Assembly: GCF_028473665.1 (NCBI RefSeq)
Contig: NZ_CP098774.1
Span: 1,550,001-1,614,000 of the forward strand
Direction of reading: 5' to 3'
Length of the DNA stretch: 64,000 nt
Origin: Sphingomonas sp. QA11
GTDB lineage: Bacteria; Pseudomonadota; Alphaproteobacteria; Sphingomonadales; Sphingomonadaceae
A program made the translations under genes and the position numbers. The notes beneath the pieces are model-generated. The model was not told where the DNA came from and did no database searches. It was given only the letters and a program-made list of their open reading frames with translations. Positions 29,149 to 38,284 of the stretch are shown here, piece after piece (within the stretch, counting starts at the first letter, position 1; each line of letters starts with the position of its first letter).

Positions 29149-29260
29149 GGCGCGCCTTCCTTACTTCAGCTCCTCGCCTTCCCATGAAGAAGAGGGGCTG
29201 GGGAGAATATGACCGTCACCGCACCGAAACACCACGCCCCCGCCGCAATCTATATGCGAA

Positions 29261-29303
29261 CTTAACGCCCGCGCGTTCCATTCGCCGTCGCACCTTAACG
29301 CCC
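29261..29303. promoter_or_regulatory. Direct repeats in the kdpD/kdp operon divergent region (candidate KdpE sites)
   Basis: CTTAACGCCC occurs at 29261-29270 and again at 29294-29303, spaced 33 bases start to start, about three helical turns. Both lie in the 217-base gap between kdpD and the kdp operon. OmpR-type regulators such as KdpE bind direct repeats, so these are candidate KdpE boxes. The repeat is seen; its function is inference. TATATG just upstream (29251-29256) could be a -10 box. Confidence 0.5.
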
Positions 29304-29365
29304 CTCGCGCCTATCTGCCCTTCCGACCCGGCCAATCGGCGCCGGCCCATCGGAGGCACAGCCCC

Positions 29366-29449
29366 ATGACCGATATCCTGTGGCTCGGCGCTCTCGCCGG
29401 GCTGTTCGCGCTGACGCTCGCCTATATCCGCCTGTGCGACGAGGCGTGA
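29366..29449 (+). CDS. 27-residue membrane peptide preceding kdpF
   Basis: MTDILWLGALAGLFALTLAY then six more residues, ending CDEA. One hydrophobic helix with charged C-terminus. GGAGG (29352-29356) lies nine bases upstream. It ends four bases before kdpF. Similar tiny ORFs are, as I recall, often present ahead of kdpF but usually left unannotated. It may help assemble or stabilise the Kdp complex; that is inference. Confidence 0.7.
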   Translation: MTDILWLGALAGLFALTLAYIRLCDEA

Positions 29450-29453
29450 GGCG

Positions 29454-29543
29454 ATGACGCTCCATCTCACGCTGGCCGCGATCACCGCCGCCGCACTCCT
29501 CCTTTACCTCGTGGCCGTGCTCCTGCGGCCCGAGCGTTTCTGA
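29454..29543 (+). CDS. kdpF: KdpF subunit of K+-transporting ATPase
   Basis: 29 residues: a single membrane helix ([18 protein letters not shown]) ending in the diagnostic RPERF tail. KdpF is a small lipid-like stabiliser of the KdpABC complex. It lies between the 27-residue peptide gene and kdpA, 13 bases before the latter. Confidence 0.9.
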   Translation: MTLHLTLAAITAAALLLYLVAVLLRPERF

Positions 29544-29556
29544 TCGGTATCGCGTC

Positions 29557-31260
29557 ATGGATATTCAGGGCTGGGGGCTGATCGCCCTCTTCATCGTCAT
29601 TCTCGTTGCGCTGGCCAAACCGATGGGCATGTGGCTGTTCGCGCTCTACGAGGGGCGTCGCACGCCGCTCCATTATGTCTTCGGGCCCGTCGAGAAGGGC
29701 TTCTACAAGCTCGGCGGAATCGACCCGAATGCCGAGCAGAGCTGGCGCCGCTACGCCGTCCACATGGTCGCGTTCAATCTCGCGCTATTGCTGCTGACTT
29801 ATTTCGTCCTGCGCTTCCAGGACCTTCTGCCGATGAATCCGCGCGGATTTGCCGGCATCGCGCCCGACGGCGCGTGGAACGTCGCGATCAGCTTCACCAC
29901 CAACACCAACTGGCAATGGTATTCGGGCGAGGCCGCCCTTTCGAACTTCAGCCAGATGTTCGGCCTCGTGATCCATAATTTCCTGAGCGCCGCCACCGGT
30001 ATCGCGCTTGCCTTTGCCCTGTTCCGCGGTTTTGCGCGGCGCGAGGCGAAGTCGATCGGCAATTTCTGGGCCGATATGACCCGGGTCACGCTCTATCTCC
30101 TGCTGCCGATCTCAATCGTCTATGCGACTTATCTGATCTGGAGCGGCGTTCCGCAGACATTCGCGCAGAGCATCGACGCGACCACGCTGGAAGGCGTGAA
30201 GCAGACCATCGCACTCGGCCCGGTCGCCTCGCAGGAAGCGATCAAGATGCTGGGTACCAATGGCGGTGGCTTCTTCAACGCCAACAGTGCCCATCCGTTC
30301 GAGAACCCCTCGGCGCTCACCAACCTGGTCGAGATGCTGTCGATCTTCCTGATCGGGGTCGGGCTGACCTGGACGTTCGGCAAGGCAGTGGGCAACACCC
30401 GCCAGGGCTGGGCGATCCTCGCCGCGATGCTGGTCATCTTCCTCGCAGGGACGAGCGTCGCCTACTGGCAGGAAGCAGCCGGCAATCCGATGCTGCATCA
30501 CCTCCATGTCGCCGGCGGCAATATGGAAGGCAAGGAGGTCCGCTTCGGCATCGCCGCCTCGGCCCTGTTCGCCAGCGTTACCACGGCTGCCTCGTGCGGC
30601 GCGGTCAATGCGATGCACGACAGCTTCACCGCGCTCGGCGGCATGATCCCGATGATCAACATGGAATTGGGCGAGATCGTCGTCGGCGGCGTGGGTGCGG
30701 GTATCTACGGCTTCCTGCTCTTCGCCATCCTCGCGGTGTTCGTCGCCGGCCTGATGGTCGGCCGCACGCCCGAATATGTCGGCAAGAAGATCGAGGGCCG
30801 CGAAGTGAAGTTCGCCGTGCTTGCCATCGCCGTGCTGCCGCTCCTGATCCTGGGCGGAACGATGATCGCGTCGGTGACGAGCGCCGGGCTGGCCGGTCCG
30901 CTCAACAAGGGACCGCACGGTTTCTCTGAGATCCTCTACGCCTTCAGTTCGGCAGTGGCGAACAACGGATCGGCCTTTGCCGGTCTGACGGCGGGCACGC
31001 CCTTCTACAACGCGTTGCTCGGCATCGCGATGTGGGGCGGACGTTTCTTCATGATCGTGCCGATGCTGGCGATCGCCGGCAGCCTCGCGGCCAAGAAATA
31101 TACGCCGCCCTCGTCGGGCTCCTTCCCGACGACCGGACCGCTCTGGGTGGGGCTGCTCATCGGCGTCATCCTGATCATGGGCGGCCTGACCTTCCTTCCC
31201 AGCCTCGCGCTTGGCCCGATCGCCGATCATCTCGCGATGATCAGCGGCCACCTCTCCTGA
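29557..31260 (+). CDS. kdpA: K+-transporting ATPase subunit KdpA
   Basis: A 567-residue K+-binding subunit related to SKT potassium channels, with about ten membrane segments. Selectivity-filter segments with conserved Gly are visible: [48 protein letters not shown] and [10 protein letters not shown]. It takes up K+ from the periplasm and hands it to KdpB. Length and order are as in classical kdp operons. The next gene starts 13 bases downstream. Confidence 0.97.
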   Translation: MDIQGWGLIALFIVILVALAKPMGMWLFALYEGRRTPLHYVFGPVEKGFYKLGGIDPNAEQSWRRYAVHMVAFNLALLLLTYFVLRFQDLLPMNPRGFAGIAPDGAWNVAISFTTNTNWQWYSGEAALSNFSQMFGLVIHNFLSAATGIALAFALFRGFARREAKSIGNFWADMTRVTLYLLLPISIVYATYLIWSGVPQTFAQSIDATTLEGVKQTIALGPVASQEAIKMLGTNGGGFFNANSAHPFENPSALTNLVEMLSIFLIGVGLTWTFGKAVGNTRQGWAILAAMLVIFLAGTSVAYWQEAAGNPMLHHLHVAGGNMEGKEVRFGIAASALFASVTTAASCGAVNAMHDSFTALGGMIPMINMELGEIVVGGVGAGIYGFLLFAILAVFVAGLMVGRTPEYVGKKIEGREVKFAVLAIAVLPLLILGGTMIASVTSAGLAGPLNKGPHGFSEILYAFSSAVANNGSAFAGLTAGTPFYNALLGIAMWGGRFFMIVPMLAIAGSLAAKKYTPPSSGSFPTTGPLWVGLLIGVILIMGGLTFLPSLALGPIADHLAMISGHLS

Positions 31261-31273
31261 TCGGATCACGACA

Positions 31274-33304
31274 ATGTCCGCACCAACCTCCATCTTCACT
31301 GCGAGCCTGGTCGTCCCGGCGATCGGCGACTCGTTCAAGAAGCTCGATCCGCGTGAGCTGATCAAGAACCCGGTGATGTTCACCACGGCCATCGTGGCGA
31401 CGCTGCTGACCATATTGCTGCTCATCGGCGGGGAGCCGCTCAGCTTCGGCTTCCAGATCCAGCTGATCGTCTGGCTGTGGCTGACCGTGCTGTTCGGCAC
31501 CTTCGCCGAGGCGCTGGCCGAGGGCAGGGGCCGTGCCCAGGCCGCCTCGCTCCGCGCGACCAAGGCAGATCTCAAGGCAAAGCGCCTGCTCGGTGTCGGC
31601 GAGACCTATGAGATCGCCTTCGCTACCCAGCTCGAGCGGGGCGACGTGGTCCTGGTCGAGACCGGCGACCTGATCCCGGCCGATGGCGAGGTGATCGAGG
31701 GAGTCGCCTCGGTCAACGAGGCGGCGATCACCGGCGAAAGCGCGCCGGTGATCCGCGAGGCGGGGGGCGACCGTTCGGCGGTGACGGCGGGTACCCGCGT
31801 CATCTCCGACCGGATCAAGGTGCGCATCACGCAGGAGCCAGGCCAGGGTTTCCTTGACCGCATGATCGCCCTTGTCGAAGGCGCGGAGAGGCAGAAGACG
31901 CCGAACGAGATCGCGCTCACCATTCTCCTCGTCGGCCTGACCATTATCTTCCTGATCGCGGTCGCCACGATCCCCGGCTTCGCAACCTATGCCGGTGGCG
32001 AAGTGCCGGTGGCCGTCCTCGCCGCGCTGCTGATCACGCTGATTCCGACGACGATCGCCGCCTTGCTTTCCGCGATCGGCATTGCGGGCATGGACCGGCT
32101 GGTGCGGTTCAACGTGCTCGCGAAATCGGGCCGCGCGGTCGAAGCGGCTGGCGATATCGACGTGTTGCTGCTCGACAAGACGGGCACGATCACGATCGGA
32201 GACCGTCAGGCAAGCCAGTTCCATCCAGTCGGTGGAATCGACATCGACACGCTGGCAAGCGCCGCTTCGCTGGCCAGTCTCGCCGACGAGACGCCCGAGG
32301 GCCGCTCGATCGTGGTGCTTGCCCGCGAACGTCACGCCATCCCGGCGCGCACGATGCCGGCCGATGCCGAGATCATCCCCTTCACTGCCCAGACCCGCGT
32401 GTCGGGGATCATCACGGGCGGCAGCACGATCCGCAAGGGCGCGGTCGATGCGATCCTCCGTGCAGATCCGGGTCTCGGCGACAGCCCGGTCGCGGCCGAA
32501 CTGCGCCGCGTGACGGAGGAGATCGCACGTTCCGGGGCCACGCCGCTCGCCGTCTCCCGCGATGGCAGGCTGCTCGGCGCGATCGCCCTGAAGGACGTGG
32601 TCAAGGCCGGCATCCGCGAGCGGTTCGGCGAGTTGCGCCAGATGGGCATCCGCACGGTGATGATCACCGGCGACAACCCGCTGACCGCCGCCGCTATCGC
32701 CGCCGAGGCGGGCGTTGATGACTTCCTTGCCGAGGCGACGCCGGAGGACAAGCTCGCGCTGATCCGCAAGGAACAGCAGGGCGGACGGCTGGTCGCGATG
32801 TGCGGCGACGGTACCAACGACGCACCGGCGCTGGCCCAAGCCGATGTCGGTGTGGCGATGAACACTGGCACCCAGGCGGCGCGCGAGGCGGGCAACATGG
32901 TCGATCTCGACAGCGATCCGACCAAGCTGATCGAGGTCGTGGGCCTCGGCAAGCAATTGCTGATGACGCGCGGTGCGCTGACGACTTTCTCGATCGCGAA
33001 CGACGTCGCCAAATATTTCGCGATCATCCCGGCGATGTTCGTCGCGCTCTATCCGGGGCTAGGCGTGCTCAACGTGATGGGCCTCGCGACACCGCAATCG
33101 GCGATCCTGTCGGCCATCATCTTCAACGCGCTCATCATCCCGCTGCTCGTCCCGCTCGCGTTGAAGGGCGTGACCTATCGGCCGATGCCGGCGGGGGCGC
33201 TGCTCGCCCGCAATCTCGCCGTCTATGGGCTGGGCGGCCTGCTTGCCCCGTTCGTCGGGATCAAGCTCATCGATCTGGCCGTCACCGGCCTCCACCTCGC
33301 CTGA
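31274..33304 (+). CDS. kdpB: K+-transporting P-type ATPase KdpB
   Basis: A 676-residue catalytic subunit. The phosphorylated Asp is residue 301 in DKTGTIT, the actuator motif TGES is near residue 153, and the hinge GDGTND begins near residue 511. Membrane segments match the P1A-ATPase pattern. ATP hydrolysis drives K+ uptake through KdpA. A REP-like dyad separates it from kdpC. Confidence 0.97.
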   Translation: MSAPTSIFTASLVVPAIGDSFKKLDPRELIKNPVMFTTAIVATLLTILLLIGGEPLSFGFQIQLIVWLWLTVLFGTFAEALAEGRGRAQAASLRATKADLKAKRLLGVGETYEIAFATQLERGDVVLVETGDLIPADGEVIEGVASVNEAAITGESAPVIREAGGDRSAVTAGTRVISDRIKVRITQEPGQGFLDRMIALVEGAERQKTPNEIALTILLVGLTIIFLIAVATIPGFATYAGGEVPVAVLAALLITLIPTTIAALLSAIGIAGMDRLVRFNVLAKSGRAVEAAGDIDVLLLDKTGTITIGDRQASQFHPVGGIDIDTLASAASLASLADETPEGRSIVVLARERHAIPARTMPADAEIIPFTAQTRVSGIITGGSTIRKGAVDAILRADPGLGDSPVAAELRRVTEEIARSGATPLAVSRDGRLLGAIALKDVVKAGIRERFGELRQMGIRTVMITGDNPLTAAAIAAEAGVDDFLAEATPEDKLALIRKEQQGGRLVAMCGDGTNDAPALAQADVGVAMNTGTQAAREAGNMVDLDSDPTKLIEVVGLGKQLLMTRGALTTFSIANDVAKYFAIIPAMFVALYPGLGVLNVMGLATPQSAILSAIIFNALIIPLLVPLALKGVTYRPMPAGALLARNLAVYGLGGLLAPFVGIKLIDLAVTGLHLA

Positions 33305-33309
33305 TGCTT

Positions 33310-33362
33310 GTGTCCCCGCGAAGGCGGGGACCCAGTCTGGGCTCCCGCCTTCGCGGGAGCAC
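33310..33362. repeat. REP-like dyad within the kdp operon
   Basis: Two nested palindromes, TCCCCGCGAAGGCGGGGA and CTCCCGCCTTCGCGGGAG, are themselves arranged as an imperfect large dyad. Repeats of this 'CCCGCGAAGGCGGG' kind are, as I recall, frequent in sphingomonad intergenic DNA. It fills the kdpB-kdpC gap and could adjust relative expression of the two by stabilising or attenuating the mRNA. Confidence 0.75.
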
Positions 33363-33378
33363 ATAAGGAACTGAAGAC

Positions 33379-33960
33379 ATGCTCACCGACCTGAAATCCG
33401 CCCTGCGTCCCGCCTTTGCGCTCACCGTCGGTTACGCGCTGTTGCTCGGGCTGGCCTATCCACTCGCGCTAACCGGCCTCGGCCAGGCGCTGTTCCCCTC
33501 CCAGGCGAATGGCAGCCTGATAACCCAGAACGGCAAGGTCATCGGCTCCGATCTGATCGGCCAGGCCTTTGCCGCCGACCGCTACTTCCACGGCCGTCCA
33601 TCCGCCGCGGGCAAGGGCTACGACGCCAGCGCGTCTTCGGGCTCGAACCTGGGCCCGACGTCGCAGGCGCTGGCCGACCGCGTCAAGGCCGACATTGCAA
33701 TCAATCCGCCTTCACCGGATTCTATGGTCCCTGCTGATCTGGTGACGTCCTCCGCCTCGGGACTGGATCCCCATCTCAGCCCCGAGGCGGCTTTTTATCA
33801 AGTGAACCGCGTCGCGAAGGCGCGGGGCCTCAGCCCCGATGCCGTGCGTGCGCTGGTGACCGCGCAGACCGAACACCCGCTACTTGGGTTCCTCGGCGAA
33901 CCGCGCGTCAATGTCCTGGCGCTCAATCGGGCGCTCGACCAAGCGACCGCGCGGCCCTAA
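33379..33960 (+). CDS. kdpC: K+-transporting ATPase subunit KdpC
   Basis: 193 residues with one N-terminal membrane helix (about residues 10-32) and a periplasmic domain. Diagnostic stretches: [53 protein letters not shown] and [20 protein letters not shown]. It stabilises KdpAB. AGGA at 33366 lies ahead of the ATG. kdpE begins nine bases after the stop. Confidence 0.96.
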   Translation: MLTDLKSALRPAFALTVGYALLLGLAYPLALTGLGQALFPSQANGSLITQNGKVIGSDLIGQAFAADRYFHGRPSAAGKGYDASASSGSNLGPTSQALADRVKADIAINPPSPDSMVPADLVTSSASGLDPHLSPEAAFYQVNRVAKARGLSPDAVRALVTAQTEHPLLGFLGEPRVNVLALNRALDQATARP

Positions 33961-33969
33961 CAACAACGC

Positions 33970-34659
33970 ATGCCGATCGCCGCCAAGGTCCTGATCGTCG
34001 AGGACGACGCGCACATCCGCCGGCTGCTGCGCGTCGCGGCCGAACGGGCCGGGTACAAGGCGGGTGAGGCGGCGACGGCGCGCGAGGGGCTGTCGCTGCT
34101 CGATATCGACAAGCCCGACGTGGTGCTGCTCGACCTCGGCCTGCCGGACAGGGACGGGCTGGAACTGATCCAGCTCATCAAGGCACGCGGCGCGACGTTG
34201 ATCGTCGTCTCGGCGCGAGAAGATACCGCGGAGAAGGTCGCCGCGCTCGATCTCGGCGCCGACGATTATCTGACCAAGCCGTTCGATACCGAGGAACTGC
34301 TCGCCCGGATCCGCACCGCGCTGCGCCACCGCCTGGCCGATCAGGCGGTACAGCCAGTGGTGAGGATCGGCGAGGTGACGATCGATCTCGACACCCGCCG
34401 CGTGCTGCGCGGCGGGGAGGAAGTTCATCTCTCGCCCAAGGAATATGGCGTGCTGGCTGAGCTGGCCAGACGGCCCGACCGCATCGTCGGCCACACCCAG
34501 TTGCTCCGAGAGATATGGGGCCCGGCGCATGAAAGCCGCGTCGAATATCTGCGCATCGTCGTCCGCAATCTGCGCCAGAAGCTTGAGCCGGACCCGGCCA
34601 GACCGACGATCATCCGCAACGAGATCGGCGTCGGCTATCGGTTGACGGGGGCGGGATAG
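33970..34659 (+). CDS. kdpE: KDP operon response regulator KdpE
   Basis: A 229-residue OmpR/PhoB-type regulator. Receiver domain (1-120) with acidic residues in VEDDAH, phosphoacceptor Asp in VVLLDLGLPDRDG (about residue 56) and Lys in TKPFD. The winged-helix domain (about 130-228) contains LSPKEYGVLAELARRPDRIV and YLRIVVRNLRQKLE. It activates the kdp operon when phosphorylated by KdpD, whose gene lies at the other end of the locus in the opposite orientation. Confidence 0.95.
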   Translation: MPIAAKVLIVEDDAHIRRLLRVAAERAGYKAGEAATAREGLSLLDIDKPDVVLLDLGLPDRDGLELIQLIKARGATLIVVSAREDTAEKVAALDLGADDYLTKPFDTEELLARIRTALRHRLADQAVQPVVRIGEVTIDLDTRRVLRGGEEVHLSPKEYGVLAELARRPDRIVGHTQLLREIWGPAHESRVEYLRIVVRNLRQKLEPDPARPTIIRNEIGVGYRLTGAG

Positions 34660-34819
34660 ACCCGTGGTCCCGACGGTTGCCTGCGACGCATCAATGACAT
34701 TGCAGGGCGAGACGCCGCCGATCATGTAGCGCCTCCCGCCAAAAGCCACTAGGGCGGCCATGGCATTGCCGAATCATATAGGATGACACCGGCGTCACCC
34801 CGGAAGAGGATTTCTGCCC

Positions 34820-36835
34820 GTGCGTTGTTTTTACGGTCTTCCTCTTGTCGCCCTCCTGCTACCGGTTCCGGCTGTGGCGCAGACGGTGTCGCCCGACGCT
34901 TCGGAGCCCCCCGACATCGTCGTTCTCGGCTCGGGTTTGCCGCTGCCGCCGGGCACGCCGGCCTATGGATCAATGGTGATCGACCGCGCCCGCCTGAGCG
35001 GAGACGCTTCCGGCCGGGTCGAGGACGTGCTGGCCGATGTCGCCGGGCTCCAGCAGTTCCGCCGATCGGATAGTCGGTCGGCCAATCCGTCGGCGCAGGG
35101 CGTGACGCTGCGCGCCCTGGGCGGGAACGCATCGAGTCGGGCGCTCGTACTGCTCGACGGGATACCGCTTGCCGATCCTTTCTTCGGTTACATCCCGTTC
35201 AACGCGCTGGTCGCCGATCGTTTTTCGGGTGTGCGAATCACGCGCGGGGGTGGCGCGGGAGCATTCGGCGCCGGCGCGGTCGCCGGGACGATCGAACTCG
35301 CGAGCGCGACGCGCGCTGAACTGCCGCTGCTCTCCGGCAGCGCTTTCTCCGGCAGCTATGATTCGCAGAATGTCACGGCCAGCCTGACCCCTGATCTGGG
35401 CAGCGGCTTCGTCTCCGTGTCGGGCAAATGGGAGCGTAGCGACGGTTATCGCACCACGCCCGAATCGCAGCGTACCATTGCGGATTCTCGCGCCCGGTTC
35501 GAGGACTGGTCCGGCGGCATCCGCGCGGTCGCGCCGATCGACGCCGAAACCGAGATCCAGGCGCGGGGCCTTGTCTTCCGCGACAATCGCACCCTGCGTT
35601 TCAAGGGTGCCGACAGCAGCTCTGAAGGCCAGGACGCGAGCATCCGCTTGGTCCATCGCGGCGACTGGGCGGTCGACGCACTCGCCTATATCCAGGCGCG
35701 CAACTTCACCAACAAAGTGATCAGCTCGACCAGTTTCAAGCTGACGCTCGATCAGCGCAACACGCCGTCGACCGGGATCGGCGGCAAGATCGAATTGCGG
35801 CCGCCGGTCGGTGGTGACCATGTCCTGCGGATCGGCGTCGACACGCGCCTGGCGGACGGCGCATTGTTCGAGGATGCTTATAATGCGAGCGGCGCCGTCA
35901 CCGCCCGGCGCAATGCGGGCGGCAACAGCAGCACGATCGGCGCGTTCATCGAGGACGATTGGACGATCGGCAATCTCGTGCTGACCGGGGGCGTACGCGG
36001 CGATCGCTGGACGATCACCAACGGTTTCTTTCGCGAACTTTCCGGAACGGGCGCGATCAACAGCGACAAGCGCTTCGCCGATCGCGAGGGTTTCGAGGCC
36101 ACGGGGCGCGTCGGGGCGTTGTTCCACGCCAGCAGCGCGATTGCGCTTCGCGCGGCGGGTTATACGGGCTTCCGGCTGCCGACACTCAATGAACTGTACC
36201 GGCCCTTCACCGTGTTCCCGATCACCACCCTGGCCAATGAGAATCTTGGGCTGGAAAAACTGAAGGGCGTCGAAGGCGGGGTCGACCTGACGCCGGCGCC
36301 GGGCATTTCGCTTGGCGTCACGGCCTTCTACAATCGGCTGGAGAATGCCATCGCCAATGTGACGATCGGCACCAACCTGCGCCAGCGCCGCAATGTCGAT
36401 GCGATCGTCGCCAAGGGCGTCGAGGTGACGGGCGGTATCTGCCGGGGGGCGGTCTCGCTCGACGGTTCCTATGCGTTCAGCGACAGCCATGTCCGCGCCT
36501 CCGGCAGCTCGGCAGGCCTGAACGGCTTCATCCCGGCGCAAAGCCCGCGACACGCGGCAAGCGCGACCCTTGCCTGGGAACCCAAGGCGGGCCCATCCCT
36601 CTCGACCACGCTGCGCTATGTCGGCAAGCAATATGAAGACGATCTGCAAACTGATGTGCTGCGCGACGCGTTGACTGTCGACGCAGTCGCACGCCTGCCG
36701 ATCGGCCGGCATTTCACGGTGATTGCGCGGGCCGAGAATTTGTTCGACGAAACCATCGTCACCCGCAACCAGGGCGGGTCGATGGACCTTGGTACGCCGC
36801 GCACTCTCTGGATCGGCGTGAAGTTCTCGAGCTGA
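34820..36835 (+). CDS. TonB-dependent outer-membrane receptor
   Basis: 671 residues from a GTG start; AGAGGA (34805-34810) precedes it. A signal peptide (cleavage near VAQT) and a plug domain (about 50-160) with VEDVLADVAGLQQFRRSD, VTLRALGGNASSRALVLLDGIPL and a GTIEL end are visible. A 22-strand-type barrel follows, ending LGTPRTLWIGVKFSS with a terminal aromatic-rich strand. It probably imports a siderophore, cobalamin or another large ligand. No riboswitch or Fur-like box was recognised upstream, so the substrate is unassigned. Confidence 0.9.
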   Translation: MRCFYGLPLVALLLPVPAVAQTVSPDASEPPDIVVLGSGLPLPPGTPAYGSMVIDRARLSGDASGRVEDVLADVAGLQQFRRSDSRSANPSAQGVTLRALGGNASSRALVLLDGIPLADPFFGYIPFNALVADRFSGVRITRGGGAGAFGAGAVAGTIELASATRAELPLLSGSAFSGSYDSQNVTASLTPDLGSGFVSVSGKWERSDGYRTTPESQRTIADSRARFEDWSGGIRAVAPIDAETEIQARGLVFRDNRTLRFKGADSSSEGQDASIRLVHRGDWAVDALAYIQARNFTNKVISSTSFKLTLDQRNTPSTGIGGKIELRPPVGGDHVLRIGVDTRLADGALFEDAYNASGAVTARRNAGGNSSTIGAFIEDDWTIGNLVLTGGVRGDRWTITNGFFRELSGTGAINSDKRFADREGFEATGRVGALFHASSAIALRAAGYTGFRLPTLNELYRPFTVFPITTLANENLGLEKLKGVEGGVDLTPAPGISLGVTAFYNRLENAIANVTIGTNLRQRRNVDAIVAKGVEVTGGICRGAVSLDGSYAFSDSHVRASGSSAGLNGFIPAQSPRHAASATLAWEPKAGPSLSTTLRYVGKQYEDDLQTDVLRDALTVDAVARLPIGRHFTVIARAENLFDETIVTRNQGGSMDLGTPRTLWIGVKFSS

Positions 36836-36838
36836 CTG

Positions 36839-38188
36839 TCAGGTGGTCGGCGGCGCGGCGGGCAGGATCACCGTCACGCGCAGCCCGCCGATCGGGGATC
36901 GGCTCGCCTCGATCCGCCCATGATGCGCCTCGACGATCGCCTGCGCGGTCGCAAGGCCAAGGCCGGAGGTCATCACCGACTCGCCCGGTTCGGTGCTGGT
37001 GCGGTAGAAAGGCTCGAACAATTCCTGCGCCAGTCCGACATCGATCCCGGGCGCGCTGTCGTCGATGATCAGCCGCCACGCGTTGCGTTGCCCTTCAAGC
37101 CCGAGCAGGATTCGCCCGCCGCCGGGCGTGTAGCGCAGGCTGTTCTCGATCAGCGCGGTGAAGAGCTGTTCGATTCGTGGGCCATCCCATTTCACCGGGA
37201 CGGTCGCCTGGGGAAGATCGCCGGGCTCCAGCGTCACATTCTGGGCCTTCGCGCGCTTGCTGCTCGTCCAGATCGCATTGTGGATCAACGCGCGGGGATC
37301 GACTGTCGCGAACCGGACCGGCAGGCGGCCAAGATCGGCGAGCGCGACGGCGTGGAGGTCCTCCGCCATCTCGCCCAGGCGGCGAACGCCTTCAACGACT
37401 TCCTCGAACGCTTCGGCATCGGTTGGCGGTGAATCCGCGCGGATGGCCGTGAGCCGCCCGGCCAGGGCATGGACCGGCTTACGCAATTCCTCGGAAACCG
37501 AGACCAACCAGGTACGCCGCGCCGTTTCGAGCCGGTCGAACGACCGGGCGATCCGGCCCAGATTGCGCATGGTCCCGCGCGTTTCGGACGGCCCGCTCTC
37601 GGTGACGTCCGCGTCATAATCGCCTTGCGCGATGGCGCGACTCGCACGGTACAGGGCTAGTTGAGGTTCGGCCCAGCGGCTTGCGATGAAATAGCCGGCA
37701 ACCAGAAGGATCAGGAAGATCGTGCTCATCGCAACGACGATGCCGATCACCTGGTTTCTGATGAAGGCGAAGCTCGCGGCGTTGGTCGGCGGCGCGCGCA
37801 CGATCCGGGCGATCGCAACTACCCGGCCGTCGAGCTTCACGGGACGTTCGGCGCGCACCCGCTCTCCACTGGTGGCTGGTCCCGCGATGTGGCTGCCGGT
37901 TGAGCCGACCAACTCTACCCGGTCGCGCAACGGCGCCGCCGGATCGCCCGCCAGGCTGTTTTCCCTGAAGCTTGATTGCACGACCTGCAGCGCGTTCGCC
38001 ATCGGAACACCTGCCTTGAGTTCCGCCCCAAGCAATGTCGTCATCGCGGCCAGGGCCTGCCGGTCCTGTGCCTCCATATAGGCGGTATTGCCGCGATTGA
38101 GATTCCACACGAGGACGGCGCCGGGGAGGACAGCCGCAAGAAGCGCCTGACCCGCCAGCAGCAGGAACAGTCCGGCGAACAACCGCAC
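36839..38188 (-). CDS. Sensor histidine kinase with non-canonical H box
   Basis: 449 residues from the GTG at 38188, preceded by GGGGGAG at good spacing; a GTG at 38275 would add 29 residues. Two membrane segments (about 1-22 and 148-170) flank a periplasmic sensor. HAMP-like and dimerisation regions follow, then an ATPase domain with N box LIENSLRYTPGG and GLGLATAQAIVEAHHG. At the H box, where kinases have SHELRTPL, this protein reads SEELRKPV: Glu233 replaces the phosphoacceptor His. The G1 box is also unusual (DDSAPGID). No response regulator gene adjoins it. Confidence 0.85.
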   Translation of the reverse strand: MRLFAGLFLLLAGQALLAAVLPGAVLVWNLNRGNTAYMEAQDRQALAAMTTLLGAELKAGVPMANALQVVQSSFRENSLAGDPAAPLRDRVELVGSTGSHIAGPATSGERVRAERPVKLDGRVVAIARIVRAPPTNAASFAFIRNQVIGIVVAMSTIFLILLVAGYFIASRWAEPQLALYRASRAIAQGDYDADVTESGPSETRGTMRNLGRIARSFDRLETARRTWLVSVSEELRKPVHALAGRLTAIRADSPPTDAEAFEEVVEGVRRLGEMAEDLHAVALADLGRLPVRFATVDPRALIHNAIWTSSKRAKAQNVTLEPGDLPQATVPVKWDGPRIEQLFTALIENSLRYTPGGGRILLGLEGQRNAWRLIIDDSAPGIDVGLAQELFEPFYRTSTEPGESVMTSGLGLATAQAIVEAHHGRIEASRSPIGGLRVTVILPAAPPTT

Positions 38189-38284
38189 GATTTTCTCCCC
38201 CGAGGGCGGCACGGCCGCCGCCCGTCGCGTAGCGTGAATGGCGGACGGAAACAATCTGGTTCCCGGCCGATTCACTGTGTCCCG

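Noticed and set aside
30112..32956. Two long antisense frames opposite kdpA and kdpB
   Set aside because: Highly charged Asp/Arg/His-rich shadow translations of conserved kdp genes.
34660..34819. Possible cobalamin riboswitch upstream of the TonB receptor
   Set aside because: A short GCCACT-like piece is present, but the B12 box and the conserved core were not found.
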